Origin: Anaeromyxobacter soli
GTDB taxonomy: Bacteria > Myxococcota > Myxococcia > Myxococcales > Anaeromyxobacteraceae
Direction of reading: 5' to 3'
Assembly (NCBI RefSeq): GCF_022808855.1
Contig: NZ_JAKZLF010000044.1
Span: 1-35,286, forward strand
DNA: 35,286 nt
A program made the position numbers and the translations under genes. Shown here in pieces: positions 26,116-33,957 of this stretch. Each line of letters opens with the position of its first letter. Positions within the stretch are counted from its first letter, which is position 1. The notes beneath the pieces were generated by a model. That model was not told the origin of the DNA and searched no databases. It saw nothing but the letters and a program-made list of their open reading frames with translations.

Positions 26116-27228
26116 GTGGCGTTGCACACGAAGCTCGCGCCGGTGCCGGCCGGCGGGTACCGACCTCTCGAGCGGATGGGGATCGCCGAGCTCGAGGCGC
26201 TGCGCGTGATCCTCCGCGGCGGCTCCGTCATCGACTGGCGGCGGCTCAACTTCCGTGATCGGGAGGAGGTCGAGGGCTACCTCCGCCTGAACCAGTTCGA
26301 CCACGAGGACCTCCGCGACGTGCGGCGGCTGCGCGCCATCCTCGCCCAGGCCGTCGAGTACCTCCGCTCCGTCTTCGGCTACCGCGTCGCGGTGCCCGTC
26401 GCCGAGCCCGAGGACGTCCGCGATCTGTTCCTCTTCGCCTCGGGGACGCTCGAGCCCCGGCGCTTCCGGCGGATCGCCTGCGTCGTGCTCAAGGTGATGC
26501 ACGTGATCCACCACCTCGAGGCGCGCGAGCTCCTGTTCCGCACGCCGCTCCGCGAGTCCGACCTCGCGCAGCGCGCGCACCGGCGGATCATGGCCGAGGC
26601 GGACCGGATGCGCGCGGCGGGCCTGCCCGTGATCGAGTTCGCCGGCAACTCCAAGTCGCGCGACTCGCTCGTCACGAAGCTGCTCGCCAAGAAGGAGTCC
26701 GTCGCGGCGCAGGTGTTCGACCGGGTCCGCTACCGGATCGTGACCGAGCGCACCGACCAGATCGCGCCGGTCGTGTGGCACCTCACCCAGACGCTGTTCC
26801 CGTTCAACTACGCGGTGCCCGGCCAGACGCAGAACAGCCTGGTCCGCTTCCAGGAGCTGCTCGCGAGCCACCCGCGCGGCTCGGCGATCGCCTCGGAGCT
26901 GCAGCTCCCTGCGGACCTCGAGCGGCGCGATCCCGCCGCCAAGCGCAACGAGTTCAGCGGCCGCGACTTCCGGGTGCTCAACTTCGTCGTCGACCTGCCG
27001 GTCCGGATCGACGACCTCATGCCGCCGCTCGATCCCATGGCGGACGAGCTCGGCCGGATCGTGTTCTCCCTCGTCGAGTTCCAGGTGGTGGACGCGGCGA
27101 CCGCCGCGCGGAACGAGGAGGGGGACTCGTCGCACGAGCGCTACAAGCGCCGGCAGCACCATCGCGTGCTGCGGCGGCTCTCGCGCGGGCTGGTCGTCCC
27201 GAAGAAGGGGAAGCGAGGTGGGGGATGA
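26116..27228 (+). CDS. Conserved myxobacterial protein, possible divergent RelA/SpoT-like fold
   Basis: A 370-residue soluble protein that I recall as similar to an uncharacterised deltaproteobacterial family (TIGR04552-like). No signal or membrane segment. The middle, GNSKSRDSLVTKLL to FDRVRYRIVTE (about 177-209), lines up loosely with the RelA/SpoT synthetase core, where a G-R-x-K...S...K stretch precedes FD-x-x-x-x-RI. A later E-F-x-x-RDFR stretch (about 279) could match the conserved E-x-x-IRT strand. This is a pattern match by eye and may be chance. The C-terminus is Lys/Arg-rich. The start could be GTG 26116 or TTG 26122; GGAG at 26110-26113 is better spaced for the TTG. The 3' end overlaps the next gene (ATGA), so the two are co-translated. 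A TTGACC element at 26061 may be a -35 box, but its -10 is poor. Confidence 0.72.
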   Translation: MALHTKLAPVPAGGYRPLERMGIAELEALRVILRGGSVIDWRRLNFRDREEVEGYLRLNQFDHEDLRDVRRLRAILAQAVEYLRSVFGYRVAVPVAEPEDVRDLFLFASGTLEPRRFRRIACVVLKVMHVIHHLEARELLFRTPLRESDLAQRAHRRIMAEADRMRAAGLPVIEFAGNSKSRDSLVTKLLAKKESVAAQVFDRVRYRIVTERTDQIAPVVWHLTQTLFPFNYAVPGQTQNSLVRFQELLASHPRGSAIASELQLPADLERRDPAAKRNEFSGRDFRVLNFVVDLPVRIDDLMPPLDPMADELGRIVFSLVEFQVVDAATAARNEEGDSSHERYKRRQHHRVLRRLSRGLVVPKKGKRGGG

Positions 27229-27410
27229 GGGAGACGACGAAGGAGAGCCCGTTGGACCGCGGCGAGGTGGAGCTGCCCGGCCGGTGCCAGGTCTGCGGGG
27301 CCGAGGGGAAGACCATCGCGGTGCCGTCCGCGCCGCCGCCGAACGAGTTCTGCGCGCGCTGCGCCATCGAGTACGGCGAGGCGGCCGCGGCCGACGAGGA
27401 CGAGCCGTAG
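27225..27410 (+). CDS. Small zinc-ribbon protein
   Basis: A 61-residue protein with two CxxC pairs (C21/C24 and C43/C46) 18 residues apart, the pattern of a single zinc ribbon, and a strongly acidic C-terminus (ADEDEP). The ATG overlaps the stop of the preceding gene (ATGA at 27225-27228), and a G-rich ribosome site (GAGGTGGGG) lies just upstream. The overlap implies a shared function, perhaps as an accessory or regulatory subunit. I do not recognise the family. Confidence 0.75.
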   Translation: MRETTKESPLDRGEVELPGRCQVCGAEGKTIAVPSAPPPNEFCARCAIEYGEAAAADEDEP

Positions 27411-27413
27411 GCC

Positions 27414-27439
27414 CGCGCCGGGACGAGGCCTCCGGCGCG
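27414..27439. terminator. Hairpin between convergent genes
   Basis: An 8-bp perfect stem (CGCGCCGG/CCGGCGCG) with a 10-base loop lies 4 bases after the zinc-ribbon gene and 26 bases before the end of the convergent kinase gene. There is no T run on either strand, so it would be a hairpin-only or bidirectional terminator. Confidence 0.4.
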
Positions 27440-27464
27440 CGCCGTCGCGGAGCGGCGGGAGGCG

Positions 27465-28586
27465 TCAGGTCCCCGACTCGAGCAGGGCCTCCGCCTCGAG
27501 CGGCAGCTCGACCGTGAACCGGGCTCCCTCGCCCGGCCGGCTGTAGAGGGCGATGCCGCCCCCGTGCGCCTCCGCGATCTGGCGGGCGATGAAGAGGCCC
27601 AGGCCGAGCCCGCCGTAGTTGCGCGGCGAGACCGCCCGCTCGAAGCGGCCGAAGACGCGGTCGACGTCCCCGGGGTCGATGCCGATGCCCTCGTCGCGCA
27701 CCTCGAGGCGGGCGACGCCCCCGGCCGCCGTCACGTCGACGTGGACGGGCTTGCCGGCGCCGTACTTGAGGGCGTTCGAGAGCAGGTTCGTGAGGAGCTG
27801 CTCGAGGCGGAGCCGGTCGAACCGGCCGACGACCGGGGCGGGGGCGGCGACGGACAGGACGCAGCCGGCGCGAGACGCGTCGGGCGCGAAGCGCGCGCCG
27901 AGCTCCCGCGAGAGCCGGGCGAGGTCGAGCTCCTCGCGGGAGAGGCGCATGCGTCCGGAGGCGATCCGCGACACGTCGAGGAGGCCGTCCACGAGGCCGA
28001 CCAGGCGTCCGGTCTGACGGAGCGCCGCGTCGAGCTTCCCCGCGAGCCGCGCGTCGCAGCCCTCGAGCTCGCGGCCGAGCGCCTCGAGCCGGAGCTGCAG
28101 GCTCGTGAGCGGCGTCTTGAGCTCGTGCGAGGCGACCGCCATGAACTCGTCGCGCACCCGCACCGCCTCGGCGAGCTCTCCCGCGAGGGCGTGCGCCCGC
28201 CGCTCCGCGGCGTGGGTGCGGAGCAGCGCGCGCAGGAGCGCGACGAGCTCGGCTGCCTCGAACGGCTGGACGAGGTAGGCGTCGGCGCCGGCCTCGAGCC
28301 CGTGGACCCGGTCGCCGGTCTCCACCAGCGCGGCGGAGGTGAGGAGCACGGGGATGGAGGAGGTGGCCTCGGAGCCCTTCAGCCGGCGGCAGACCTCGTA
28401 CCCGTCGATCCCCGGGAGCCGCACGTCGAGCACCACGGCGTCGAACGGCGTGGCCTCCACGGCCGCGAGGGCGTCCTCCCCCGACTCGGCCTCGTCCACC
28501 TCGAAGGCGACCGCGGAGAGCATCCGGGTGACGAGATAGCGGGCGGCGGCACGGTCGTTGACGTTGAGGATCCTGGGCGGCGGCAT
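27465..28586 (-). CDS. Receiver-histidine kinase hybrid with an atypical receiver
   Basis: A 373-residue soluble protein with an N-terminal REC domain (about 5-120) joined through a coiled coil to a HisKA domain (ASHELKTPL, His154) and an HATPase_c domain with N box (LLTNLLSNALKYG), G1 (DEGIGID) and G2 (GGLGLGLFIAR). In the receiver the phospho-accepting Asp54 and Thr83 are present. The first acidic pair is Asn10-Asp11 and the universally conserved Lys is Gln107 (LVQPF). Both changes should weaken phosphorylation-driven switching. No membrane or PAS domain, so the input probably comes through the receiver or a partner. ATG 28584-28586 starts at the normal REC N-terminus; no strong ribosome site is seen. 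No paired response regulator is adjacent. Confidence 0.9.
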   Translation of the reverse strand: MPPPRILNVNDRAAARYLVTRMLSAVAFEVDEAESGEDALAAVEATPFDAVVLDVRLPGIDGYEVCRRLKGSEATSSIPVLLTSAALVETGDRVHGLEAGADAYLVQPFEAAELVALLRALLRTHAAERRAHALAGELAEAVRVRDEFMAVASHELKTPLTSLQLRLEALGRELEGCDARLAGKLDAALRQTGRLVGLVDGLLDVSRIASGRMRLSREELDLARLSRELGARFAPDASRAGCVLSVAAPAPVVGRFDRLRLEQLLTNLLSNALKYGAGKPVHVDVTAAGGVARLEVRDEGIGIDPGDVDRVFGRFERAVSPRNYGGLGLGLFIARQIAEAHGGGIALYSRPGEGARFTVELPLEAEALLESGT

Positions 28587-28754
28587 CGAGGCGGGGGTCT
28601 CTCGCGAGGTGTCGGGGCCTCCCCGCCGCCGTGAGGCGCGCGCGAGGCGCAGTAGGACATTATGCGCGAACGACCCGGCGCGCTCGTCCGAGGCAGCGCC
28701 TTTTCACCGGGGTGCCCTCGGCGGGGCGCCCGGGCGCTCGCCCGCTCCGGCGCC

Positions 28755-29660
28755 TCAGCCGGCGGCGGCGGCGAAGCTCACCGAGTCCGTCCCGTCGGTC
28801 CACTGCGCGTAGTGGAGGAGCCGCGCGGCGCGCCCGCTCGCGCGCAGCGCCGCGTAGATGGGGGCAACCCCGCAGAGCCTCCGCCGTGCGTCCTCGCGGA
28901 CCGCGTCGCGGTGGAACCCGTCCGCGTCTCCGGCAGCGAGGTACGAGAGGGTGCGCCGGTCGGCGGCGGCGTGGGCCCCGAGCTCGGCCGCAGTGGGCGG
29001 GCGCGGGTCGCCGTAGAGCGGGCCGACGTGCGCGAGATCGGCCGCGGCGACGAAGCAGACTCGCCGGCCGGAGGTCGCGCGGGCGAGCGCCGCCAGGAAC
29101 GGCCGGGTCGCCTCGGCGGGCGCGGCGAGGTGGGAGATGCTCGAGCAGAGCACCGGCAGGACCGTGAACGGACGCCGGAGGAGGTGGCGCAGCACCACGA
29201 CCTGGAGCTCCACCGAGTGCTCGCCCGCGTGGCAGAGCTCGTCCGCGAGCACCTCCTCCGCGCCGAGGCGGGCGGCGATGGCCTCCACCGCCGCGCGATC
29301 GGTCGGCACCGCGCCGAGCGGCGTGGCGTAGTCGAGGCGGGTGAGGGTGAAGAGGTGCGGCGGCGTCGCGTGCGCCGTGCCGAAGACGACGAACAGGTCG
29401 GCGTCGGTCGCGGCGAGCGCGCGGTACGCGCGGGCGTAGCCGGCGGCGCCGCGCGGGTAGTCGATGTGCGGCGCGACGACGAGGCGGACGGGCTCGCACG
29501 GCGGGGGCGCGACCCCGTCGCGGAGCCAGCCGTCGAGCGCGCGGCGGAGCGCGATCGGGTCGTCGGGGTAGACCGCGCCCGCCCAGGCGGCAGGGCGGAA
29601 GGGGAGGGCGCGGAAGCTCGAGAGCGCGCCGGAGGTCTCGCCGTCGCTCGCGTCTCCCAC
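28755..29660 (-). CDS. amrB: AmmeMemoRadiSam system protein B (MEMO family)
   Basis: A 301-residue MEMO-like protein of normal length. Family motifs are VAPHIDYPRG (62-71, His65), FGTAHATP (93-100, His97), CHAGEHSVELQ (143-153), AADLAHVGPLYG and CGVAPIY near the end. The two His and the late Cys match the metal-binding triad of human MEMO1. Bacterial MEMO proteins often accompany an AMMECR1 protein and a radical-SAM protein; neither is in this window. GTG 29660 lies 9 bases after the ffh stop, so the gene is probably co-transcribed with ffh. The biochemical role of the family in bacteria is not settled. Confidence 0.9.
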   Translation of the reverse strand: MGDASDGETSGALSSFRALPFRPAAWAGAVYPDDPIALRRALDGWLRDGVAPPPCEPVRLVVAPHIDYPRGAAGYARAYRALAATDADLFVVFGTAHATPPHLFTLTRLDYATPLGAVPTDRAAVEAIAARLGAEEVLADELCHAGEHSVELQVVVLRHLLRRPFTVLPVLCSSISHLAAPAEATRPFLAALARATSGRRVCFVAAADLAHVGPLYGDPRPPTAAELGAHAAADRRTLSYLAAGDADGFHRDAVREDARRRLCGVAPIYAALRASGRAARLLHYAQWTDGTDSVSFAAAAG

Positions 29661-29669
29661 CGCCCGCTC

Positions 29670-31322
29670 CTACTTGCGGCCGCGCTTGCGCGCCTTCTTG
29701 CGCGCCTGGCGCTCCGCCTTGCGCTTCTTGTTGCGCGCGTCGCGGTCCTTCTTGGACTCGAGCGCGATCGGCTCGGGCGCGTAGCCCATGAGCCGCGCCC
29801 GCGCCATCGCGCCGGCGGACATGGGCGGCGTGTAGCCCTTCGGCAGCCCCATCTGCTGCGCCATCGCCGCGTCCGGCACGAGCCCGCCCGAGAGCGCGCG
29901 CTCCACCGCCTGCGCGTCGGCGCCGAGCACGTCCTCCATGCCCTTGCCCTGCAGCTTGCGCAGGCTCATGAGCTGCTTCACGCCGGGGAGGCGCGAGAGC
30001 AGGCCGGGGGCGGAGCCGATCTGCTTCATCACCCCGCGCATGGAGTTGTACTGCTTGAGGAGGTCGCGGACCTCCTTCTCTCCGCGCCCCGAGCCGCGCG
30101 CGATCCGCTTGAGGCGCGCGTCGTTGATGACGTCGGGGCGCTGGCGCTCGACCTTCGTCATCGAGTCGACCATGGCGACGATCTTGGTGAGCGCCTGGTC
30201 GTCGAACTGGAAGCCCTCCGGCAGGTCGCCGAAGAGCGGGAACTTCTCCATCAGGTCGCCGAGAGGACCCATCTTCCGGACGAGCCGGATCTGGTTCACG
30301 AAGTCCTCGAGCGTGAAGTCGCCCGAGAGGATCTTCTGCGCCTCGGCCTCCGCCGTCTCCTCGTCGACGTGCTGCTCGAAGTCCTTGACGAGCCCGACGA
30401 TGTCGCCGAACCCGAGGATGCGGGAGGCGAGCCCCTCGGGGCGGAACTCCTCGAGCCGGTCGAGCGACTCGCCCATGCCGAGGAACTTGATGGGCTTGCC
30501 GGTGACCTCCTTGATGGAGAGCGCGGCGCCGCCGCGCGCGTCGCCGTCGAGCTTCGTGAGGATGAAGCCGTCGAGCGAGAGGCGGCGGTCGAACTCGGAG
30601 GCGGTCTTCACCGCGTCCTGGCCGATCATGGCGTCGGCGACGAGGAGGATGTTCTCCGGCGCGACGTTCCGCTTGATGTCCTCGAGCTCCACCATGAGCT
30701 CCTCGTCGACGGCGAGGCGGCCCGCGGTGTCGTAGATGACGACGTTCGCCTTCTCGCGCTGCGCCGCCTCGAAGGCGTGCAGGCACATCTCCGGCGGCGA
30801 CACGCCCGGCTCGTGGAACACCGGCACGCCGAGGCGCTCGCCGAGGACCTTGAGCTGATCGACCGCGGCGGGGCGGTACACGTCGGCGGCGACGAGGAGG
30901 GGCTTCTTCCCCTCCTTGAGGAGCTTGTTCGCGATCTTGCCGGCGGTGGTCGTCTTGCCGGAGCCCTGCAGGCCGACCATCATCACGCCGGTCGGACGCC
31001 CCCGCACCGCGTCGCGGAGCGAGGTGTCGACCGGGCCCATGAGCGCCTCGAGCTCGTCGTGGCAGATCTTGACGAAGTGGTCCTGGGGCGTGACCCGAAC
31101 GACGCCCTTCTCCGTCTTGACCTTGGTCTCGACGACCTCGCCGATGGCCTTCTCGCGCACGCGCGCGACGAAGCGCTTCACGACCTCGAAGGAGACGTCC
31201 GCCTCGAGCAGCGAGACGCGGATGTCGCGCAGCGCGTCGTCGACCACCTCGGGGGTGATCTCCGTCCGCCCCTTCAGCTTGTTCCGCGCTGCCTTGAACC
31301 CCTTGGATACGGTCTCGAGCAT
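29670..31322 (-). CDS. ffh: Signal recognition particle protein SRP54
   Basis: A 550-residue SRP GTPase that binds 4.5S RNA and signal sequences and docks with FtsY to target membrane proteins. It has the N domain helical bundle (1-80), the G domain with GLQGSGKTTT (117-126), DTAGR, TKLDGDARGG and the GMGE motif, and a Met-rich M domain with the RNA-binding stretch KRIARGSGRGEKEV. It is about 100 residues longer than the E. coli protein. Most of the extra length is a C-terminal tail ending in a strongly basic stretch (about 515-550, alternating Lys/Arg with Ala). ATG 31322 has GGAG about 5 bases upstream. amrB follows by 9 bases. Confidence 0.97.
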   Translation of the reverse strand: MLETVSKGFKAARNKLKGRTEITPEVVDDALRDIRVSLLEADVSFEVVKRFVARVREKAIGEVVETKVKTEKGVVRVTPQDHFVKICHDELEALMGPVDTSLRDAVRGRPTGVMMVGLQGSGKTTTAGKIANKLLKEGKKPLLVAADVYRPAAVDQLKVLGERLGVPVFHEPGVSPPEMCLHAFEAAQREKANVVIYDTAGRLAVDEELMVELEDIKRNVAPENILLVADAMIGQDAVKTASEFDRRLSLDGFILTKLDGDARGGAALSIKEVTGKPIKFLGMGESLDRLEEFRPEGLASRILGFGDIVGLVKDFEQHVDEETAEAEAQKILSGDFTLEDFVNQIRLVRKMGPLGDLMEKFPLFGDLPEGFQFDDQALTKIVAMVDSMTKVERQRPDVINDARLKRIARGSGRGEKEVRDLLKQYNSMRGVMKQIGSAPGLLSRLPGVKQLMSLRKLQGKGMEDVLGADAQAVERALSGGLVPDAAMAQQMGLPKGYTPPMSAGAMARARLMGYAPEPIALESKKDRDARNKKRKAERQARKKARKRGRK

Positions 31323-31352
31323 GGGACTCCGGGTGCCTCCGCCAGGCCCGCG

Positions 31353-31360
31353 CTTATAAC
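31353..31360. promoter_or_regulatory. A/T-rich -10-like box between divergent ffh and DUF2203 genes
   Basis: CTTATAAC reads TATAAG leftward, about 30 bases before the ffh ATG, and TATAAC rightward, just before the DUF2203 ATG. It is the only A/T-rich block in the 44-base divergent gap. No good -35 box is visible in either direction, though one for ffh could lie inside the DUF2203 gene. Confidence 0.35.
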
Positions 31361-31366
31361 ACGGAG

Positions 31367-31825
31367 ATGTCTGGGAATCCGCCCGTGGACGAGGGTCCGC
31401 GCTTCTTCACCGTCGAGGAGGCCAACGCGCTCGTGGCCGAGCTGGAGCTCGATTTCGGGCGCCTCGCGGCCGCCCGCGCCGAGCTCGGCCCGCTCGTCGA
31501 GTCGCTCGGCGGCGCCGACGTCGCGGTGGCCCTCCTCCGGGGAGACGGCCCCCCGGAGGGCAGGGAGGCGGACGCCGCTCGGCTCGAGCGGCTGGCCGGT
31601 GAGATCACCCGCGTCATCGAGCGCGTGAACGGCATGGGCTGCCTCGTGAAGGACGTCGAGGCGGGGCTCGTGGACTTCTACGCCGTGGTCGAGGGCGAGC
31701 CGGCGTTCCTCTGCTGGCAGTTCGGCGAGCCGGCCGTGAGCCACTGGCACCCGCTCGAGGGAGGCTTCGCGGCCCGCGAGGAGATCGCCGGGGTGAGCGT
31801 CCGGCCGCCCACGTTCCGGAACTGA
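31367..31825 (+). CDS. DUF2203 family protein
   Basis: A 152-residue soluble protein with the DUF2203 pattern: RFFTVEEANALV near the start, a helical middle, then GCLVKDVEAGLVDFYA and FLCWQFGEPAVSHWHPLEGGFAAREEI. The family is widespread in bacteria and has no known function; the conserved D, C, W and H residues suggest a ligand- or metal-binding site. For the ATG at 31367 the GGAG is directly adjacent, too close for normal spacing. Either the transcript is leaderless or the GTG at 31385 is used. The gene lies 24 bases before the next one and is probably co-transcribed with it. Confidence 0.85.
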   Translation: MSGNPPVDEGPRFFTVEEANALVAELELDFGRLAAARAELGPLVESLGGADVAVALLRGDGPPEGREADAARLERLAGEITRVIERVNGMGCLVKDVEAGLVDFYAVVEGEPAFLCWQFGEPAVSHWHPLEGGFAAREEIAGVSVRPPTFRN

Positions 31826-31849
31826 GGGAGGGCGCCCCGCGCCGCCGCC

Positions 31850-32368
31850 GTGCCGTTCGCGTACTACGCGCGCCTGTCACCCCGGGAGAAGGCGATCTAC
31901 CGCGCCAGCGACGCGGTCCCGGCCATCCCGGTGCCGGGCGTCGCCTCGCTGCACCCGCAGGTCGAGGCGCTGCGGGAGGCTCTCGCGCGCGACGACGGCG
32001 AGGCGGTGGCGCGCGCCGCCTTCGCGCTGTGCGCGGGGATCTCCCGGGCGCTCGGCGCGCGCACGCCCAAGCTCGAGATCCACGCGGTCCGGCCGAGCGC
32101 GGACTTTGGCGAGCTGCACGGCCTCTACACCCCCGATCCCGACGAGCCGCCCTGCATCCGCGTCTGGATGCGCACCGCCCGCCACGCGCGCGTGGTCGCG
32201 TTCCGCACGTTCCTTCGAACGCTCCTCCACGAGCTCGTGCACCACCTCGACCTCGAGGTGCTCGGGCTCGAGTGGTCGTTCCACACCGAGGGCTTCTTCA
32301 AGCGGGAGTCGAGCCTGTTCCACCAGCTCGTGCCGGAGGCGGCCCGGGCGCCGCCGCGGCGCGCGTGA
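31850..32368 (+). CDS. Small HExxH metal-dependent hydrolase-like protein
   Basis: A 172-residue soluble protein with HELVH (His127, Glu128, His131), the zincin active-site pattern, followed by HTEGFFKRES (145-154), where Glu147 could be the third zinc ligand. The sequence before the motif (VAFRTFLRTLL) forms the expected helix. No signal peptide, so it would act in the cytosol. The architecture resembles SprT-like or other minimal gluzincins, but I do not recognise the family; a protease role is inference. GTG 31850 is the first start that gives a full domain. It follows the DUF2203 gene closely. Confidence 0.75.
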   Translation: MPFAYYARLSPREKAIYRASDAVPAIPVPGVASLHPQVEALREALARDDGEAVARAAFALCAGISRALGARTPKLEIHAVRPSADFGELHGLYTPDPDEPPCIRVWMRTARHARVVAFRTFLRTLLHELVHHLDLEVLGLEWSFHTEGFFKRESSLFHQLVPEAARAPPRRA

Positions 32369-32377
32369 GACGTCGCG

Positions 32378-32393
32378 CGCTCGTCGCCGAGCG
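32378..32393. terminator. Short hairpin between convergent genes
   Basis: CGCTCG and CGAGCG form a perfect 6-bp stem with a TCGC loop, in the 26-base gap between the HExxH gene and the response-regulator gene. There is no T run. It may act as a weak bidirectional terminator. Confidence 0.33.
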
Positions 32394-32394
32394 G

Positions 32395-32820
32395 TCAGAT
32401 CCGCTCGGCGGCGTCCGCGGAGAGCTCGGCGACCGTCGAGAGCAGATCGTCGATGCTGAACGGCTTCGGCAGGTACCGGTCCGGCTGCGCGTCGCCAGGC
32501 GGCGAGGCAGAGACGACGACCACCGGGATGCCCGCCAGGGCTGGGTCCGCGAGCTGCTCCTGGCGGAACTGCCACCCGCTCATGACGGGCATGAGGAGGT
32601 CGAGGAGGATGACATCCGGTCGCGGGCAGTCGCGCAGCACGTCGAGCGCGTCCTGCCCGTTCTCGGCGAGCGCGACGTCGTAGCCCTCGCTGCCGAGAGC
32701 CTCGGCGAGCGCCTCGCGGATGTCGGGATCGTCCTCGACGACGAGGACGGCGCCGCGCGACCGCATGCGGCGGGCGCGAGAGGACATGAGTGGGTGTGCC
32801 TGAGCTGGGATGAATGCCAT
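32395..32820 (-). CDS. Single-domain response regulator
   Basis: A 141-residue CheY-like receiver with an intact phosphorylation site: acidic pair E29-D30-D31, phospho-acceptor Asp74 (ILLDLLMP), a Ser in the switch position (VVVVSAS) and Lys119 (YLPKPF). There is no output domain, so it signals by protein contacts or relays phosphate. I chose ATG 32820 because a GGGGGA site lies about 8 bases upstream; the open frame continues to 32931 but that part looks non-coding. Another ATG at 32787 is possible. A sigma-54-like promoter lies about 107 bases upstream. The nearby receiver-kinase hybrid (27465-28586) is a possible partner, but nothing in the sequence proves it. Confidence 0.9.
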   Translation of the reverse strand: MAFIPAQAHPLMSSRARRMRSRGAVLVVEDDPDIREALAEALGSEGYDVALAENGQDALDVLRDCPRPDVILLDLLMPVMSGWQFRQEQLADPALAGIPVVVVSASPPGDAQPDRYLPKPFSIDDLLSTVAELSADAAERI

Positions 32821-32926
32821 CTTCGTGTCCCCCGCCGAGCCCGTGAACCCGCCGCCACGCCACCGTGCCGTATCGACACGGAGGACGTCGCAGGGCGTAG
32901 CCCGAGCCTCGCGAGGTCGCTGACGG

Positions 32927-32942
32927 TGCAAACGCGTTGCCT
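32927..32942 (-). promoter_or_regulatory. Sigma-54-like promoter of the response regulator
   Basis: On the minus strand AGGCAA, five bases, then TTGCA match the -24/-12 pattern, with GG and GC exactly ten bases apart. Transcription would start about 95 bases before the ATG at 32820. The element is also nearly palindromic (GCAA...TTGC), so a repressor operator is an alternative. A direct repeat, TGCCTGAA (32938-32945 and 32963-32970), overlaps and follows it. The remaining bases of the 252-base gap (32821-33072) show no gene. Confidence 0.33.
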
Positions 32943-33072
32943 GAAGCGATCGTTCCGGAAAGTGCCTGAATCTCGCGCCGCGCCACTTCTGGGACGCACT
33001 GCGTCGTTGACGGGCGTGCGAGCGGGCCTCGCGCCGATCGTCGGTGCTGCCGGATGACCGCTCGGGCGTCCG

Positions 33073-33957
33073 CTAGCGCGAGCGCAGCATGCTCTGGCCC
33101 ACCCAGTCGCTCGCGAACTGGTAGGCGATGCGCCCGCTGCGATCGCCCTTCTGATTCGACCAGGCGACGGCCGCCTCCGCCGCCTGCCGATCCCACGCCA
33201 GCTCGGCGCCCGCCCTCTCGCAGAGCTTCGTGACCCACTGCCTCGCCACGGCCACGTACTCGTCCTGTGAGAAGGCGTGGAACCCGACCCAGAGGCCGAA
33301 CCGCCCCGACAGCGAGATCTTCTCCTCGACCGCCTCGCCGTGGTGGATCTCGTTCTTGACGAGCAGCGCCCCGAGGTTGTCCGTCTCGAACTCCGGGATG
33401 AGGTGGCGCCGGTTGGAGGTGACGTAGATGAGGACGTTCTCGGGCGGCGCGTACACGGAGCCGTCGAGCGCGCTCTTCAACATCTTGTAGCTCGACTCGC
33501 CCACCTCGAACGAGACGTCGTCCGAGAAGAGGAGGAAGCGATACGGCTGCCCGGCGACCTCGTCCACGATGGCCGGGAGGCTCACCAGGTCGTCCTTGTC
33601 GACCTGGATGATGCGCAGGCCCTCGGACGCGTACGCGCGGAGGAGCGCCCGCACGAGCGACGACTTCCCGGTCCCGCGCGTCCCCCACAGCAGGACGTTG
33701 TTCGCGGGGAAGCCGGCGAGGAACTGGCGCGTGTTCGCCTCGACGATGCGCTTCTGCTCCTCGATGCCGAGCAGGTCCGAGAGCTGGATCCCCTCGACGC
33801 TCGAGACGGCCTCGAGGTAGCCGGCGAACGAGTGGCGCCTCCAGTTCGCCGCGTGGGTCCTGCCCCAGTCGATCTTCTCGATGGGCTTCGGGAGCAGGAG
33901 CTCCATCGACGAGAGGACGCGGCGCAGCTGGTCTTGGACGTCCGGGTCGAGCGGCAT
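33073..33957 (-). CDS. DUF815 family AAA+ ATPase
   Basis: A 294-residue soluble ATPase. Walker A is GTRGTGKSS (92-100), Walker B ends in LLFSDD, and the sensor-1 region reads YVTSNRRHL. The N-terminal part (HAANWRRHSFAGYLEAV, then LLGIEEQKRIVEANTRQFLAG) and the C-terminal SGRFGLWVGFHAFSQDEY are typical of DUF815, a widespread family of unknown role distantly like replication and remodelling AAA+ proteins. I chose ATG 33957, where the family N-terminus begins; the frame extends 18 codons upstream with Arg-rich, non-conserved sequence. No good ribosome site is seen. No obvious functional neighbour. Confidence 0.9.
   Translation of the reverse strand: MPLDPDVQDQLRRVLSSMELLLPKPIEKIDWGRTHAANWRRHSFAGYLEAVSSVEGIQLSDLLGIEEQKRIVEANTRQFLAGFPANNVLLWGTRGTGKSSLVRALLRAYASEGLRIIQVDKDDLVSLPAIVDEVAGQPYRFLLFSDDVSFEVGESSYKMLKSALDGSVYAPPENVLIYVTSNRRHLIPEFETDNLGALLVKNEIHHGEAVEEKISLSGRFGLWVGFHAFSQDEYVAVARQWVTKLCERAGAELAWDRQAAEAAVAWSNQKGDRSGRIAYQFASDWVGQSMLRSR

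Noticed and set aside
28659-28664. CATAAT on the minus strand as a -10 box for the receiver-kinase gene
   Set aside because: The base at the right distance for a -35 reads ACGAGC, with no match to TTGACA.
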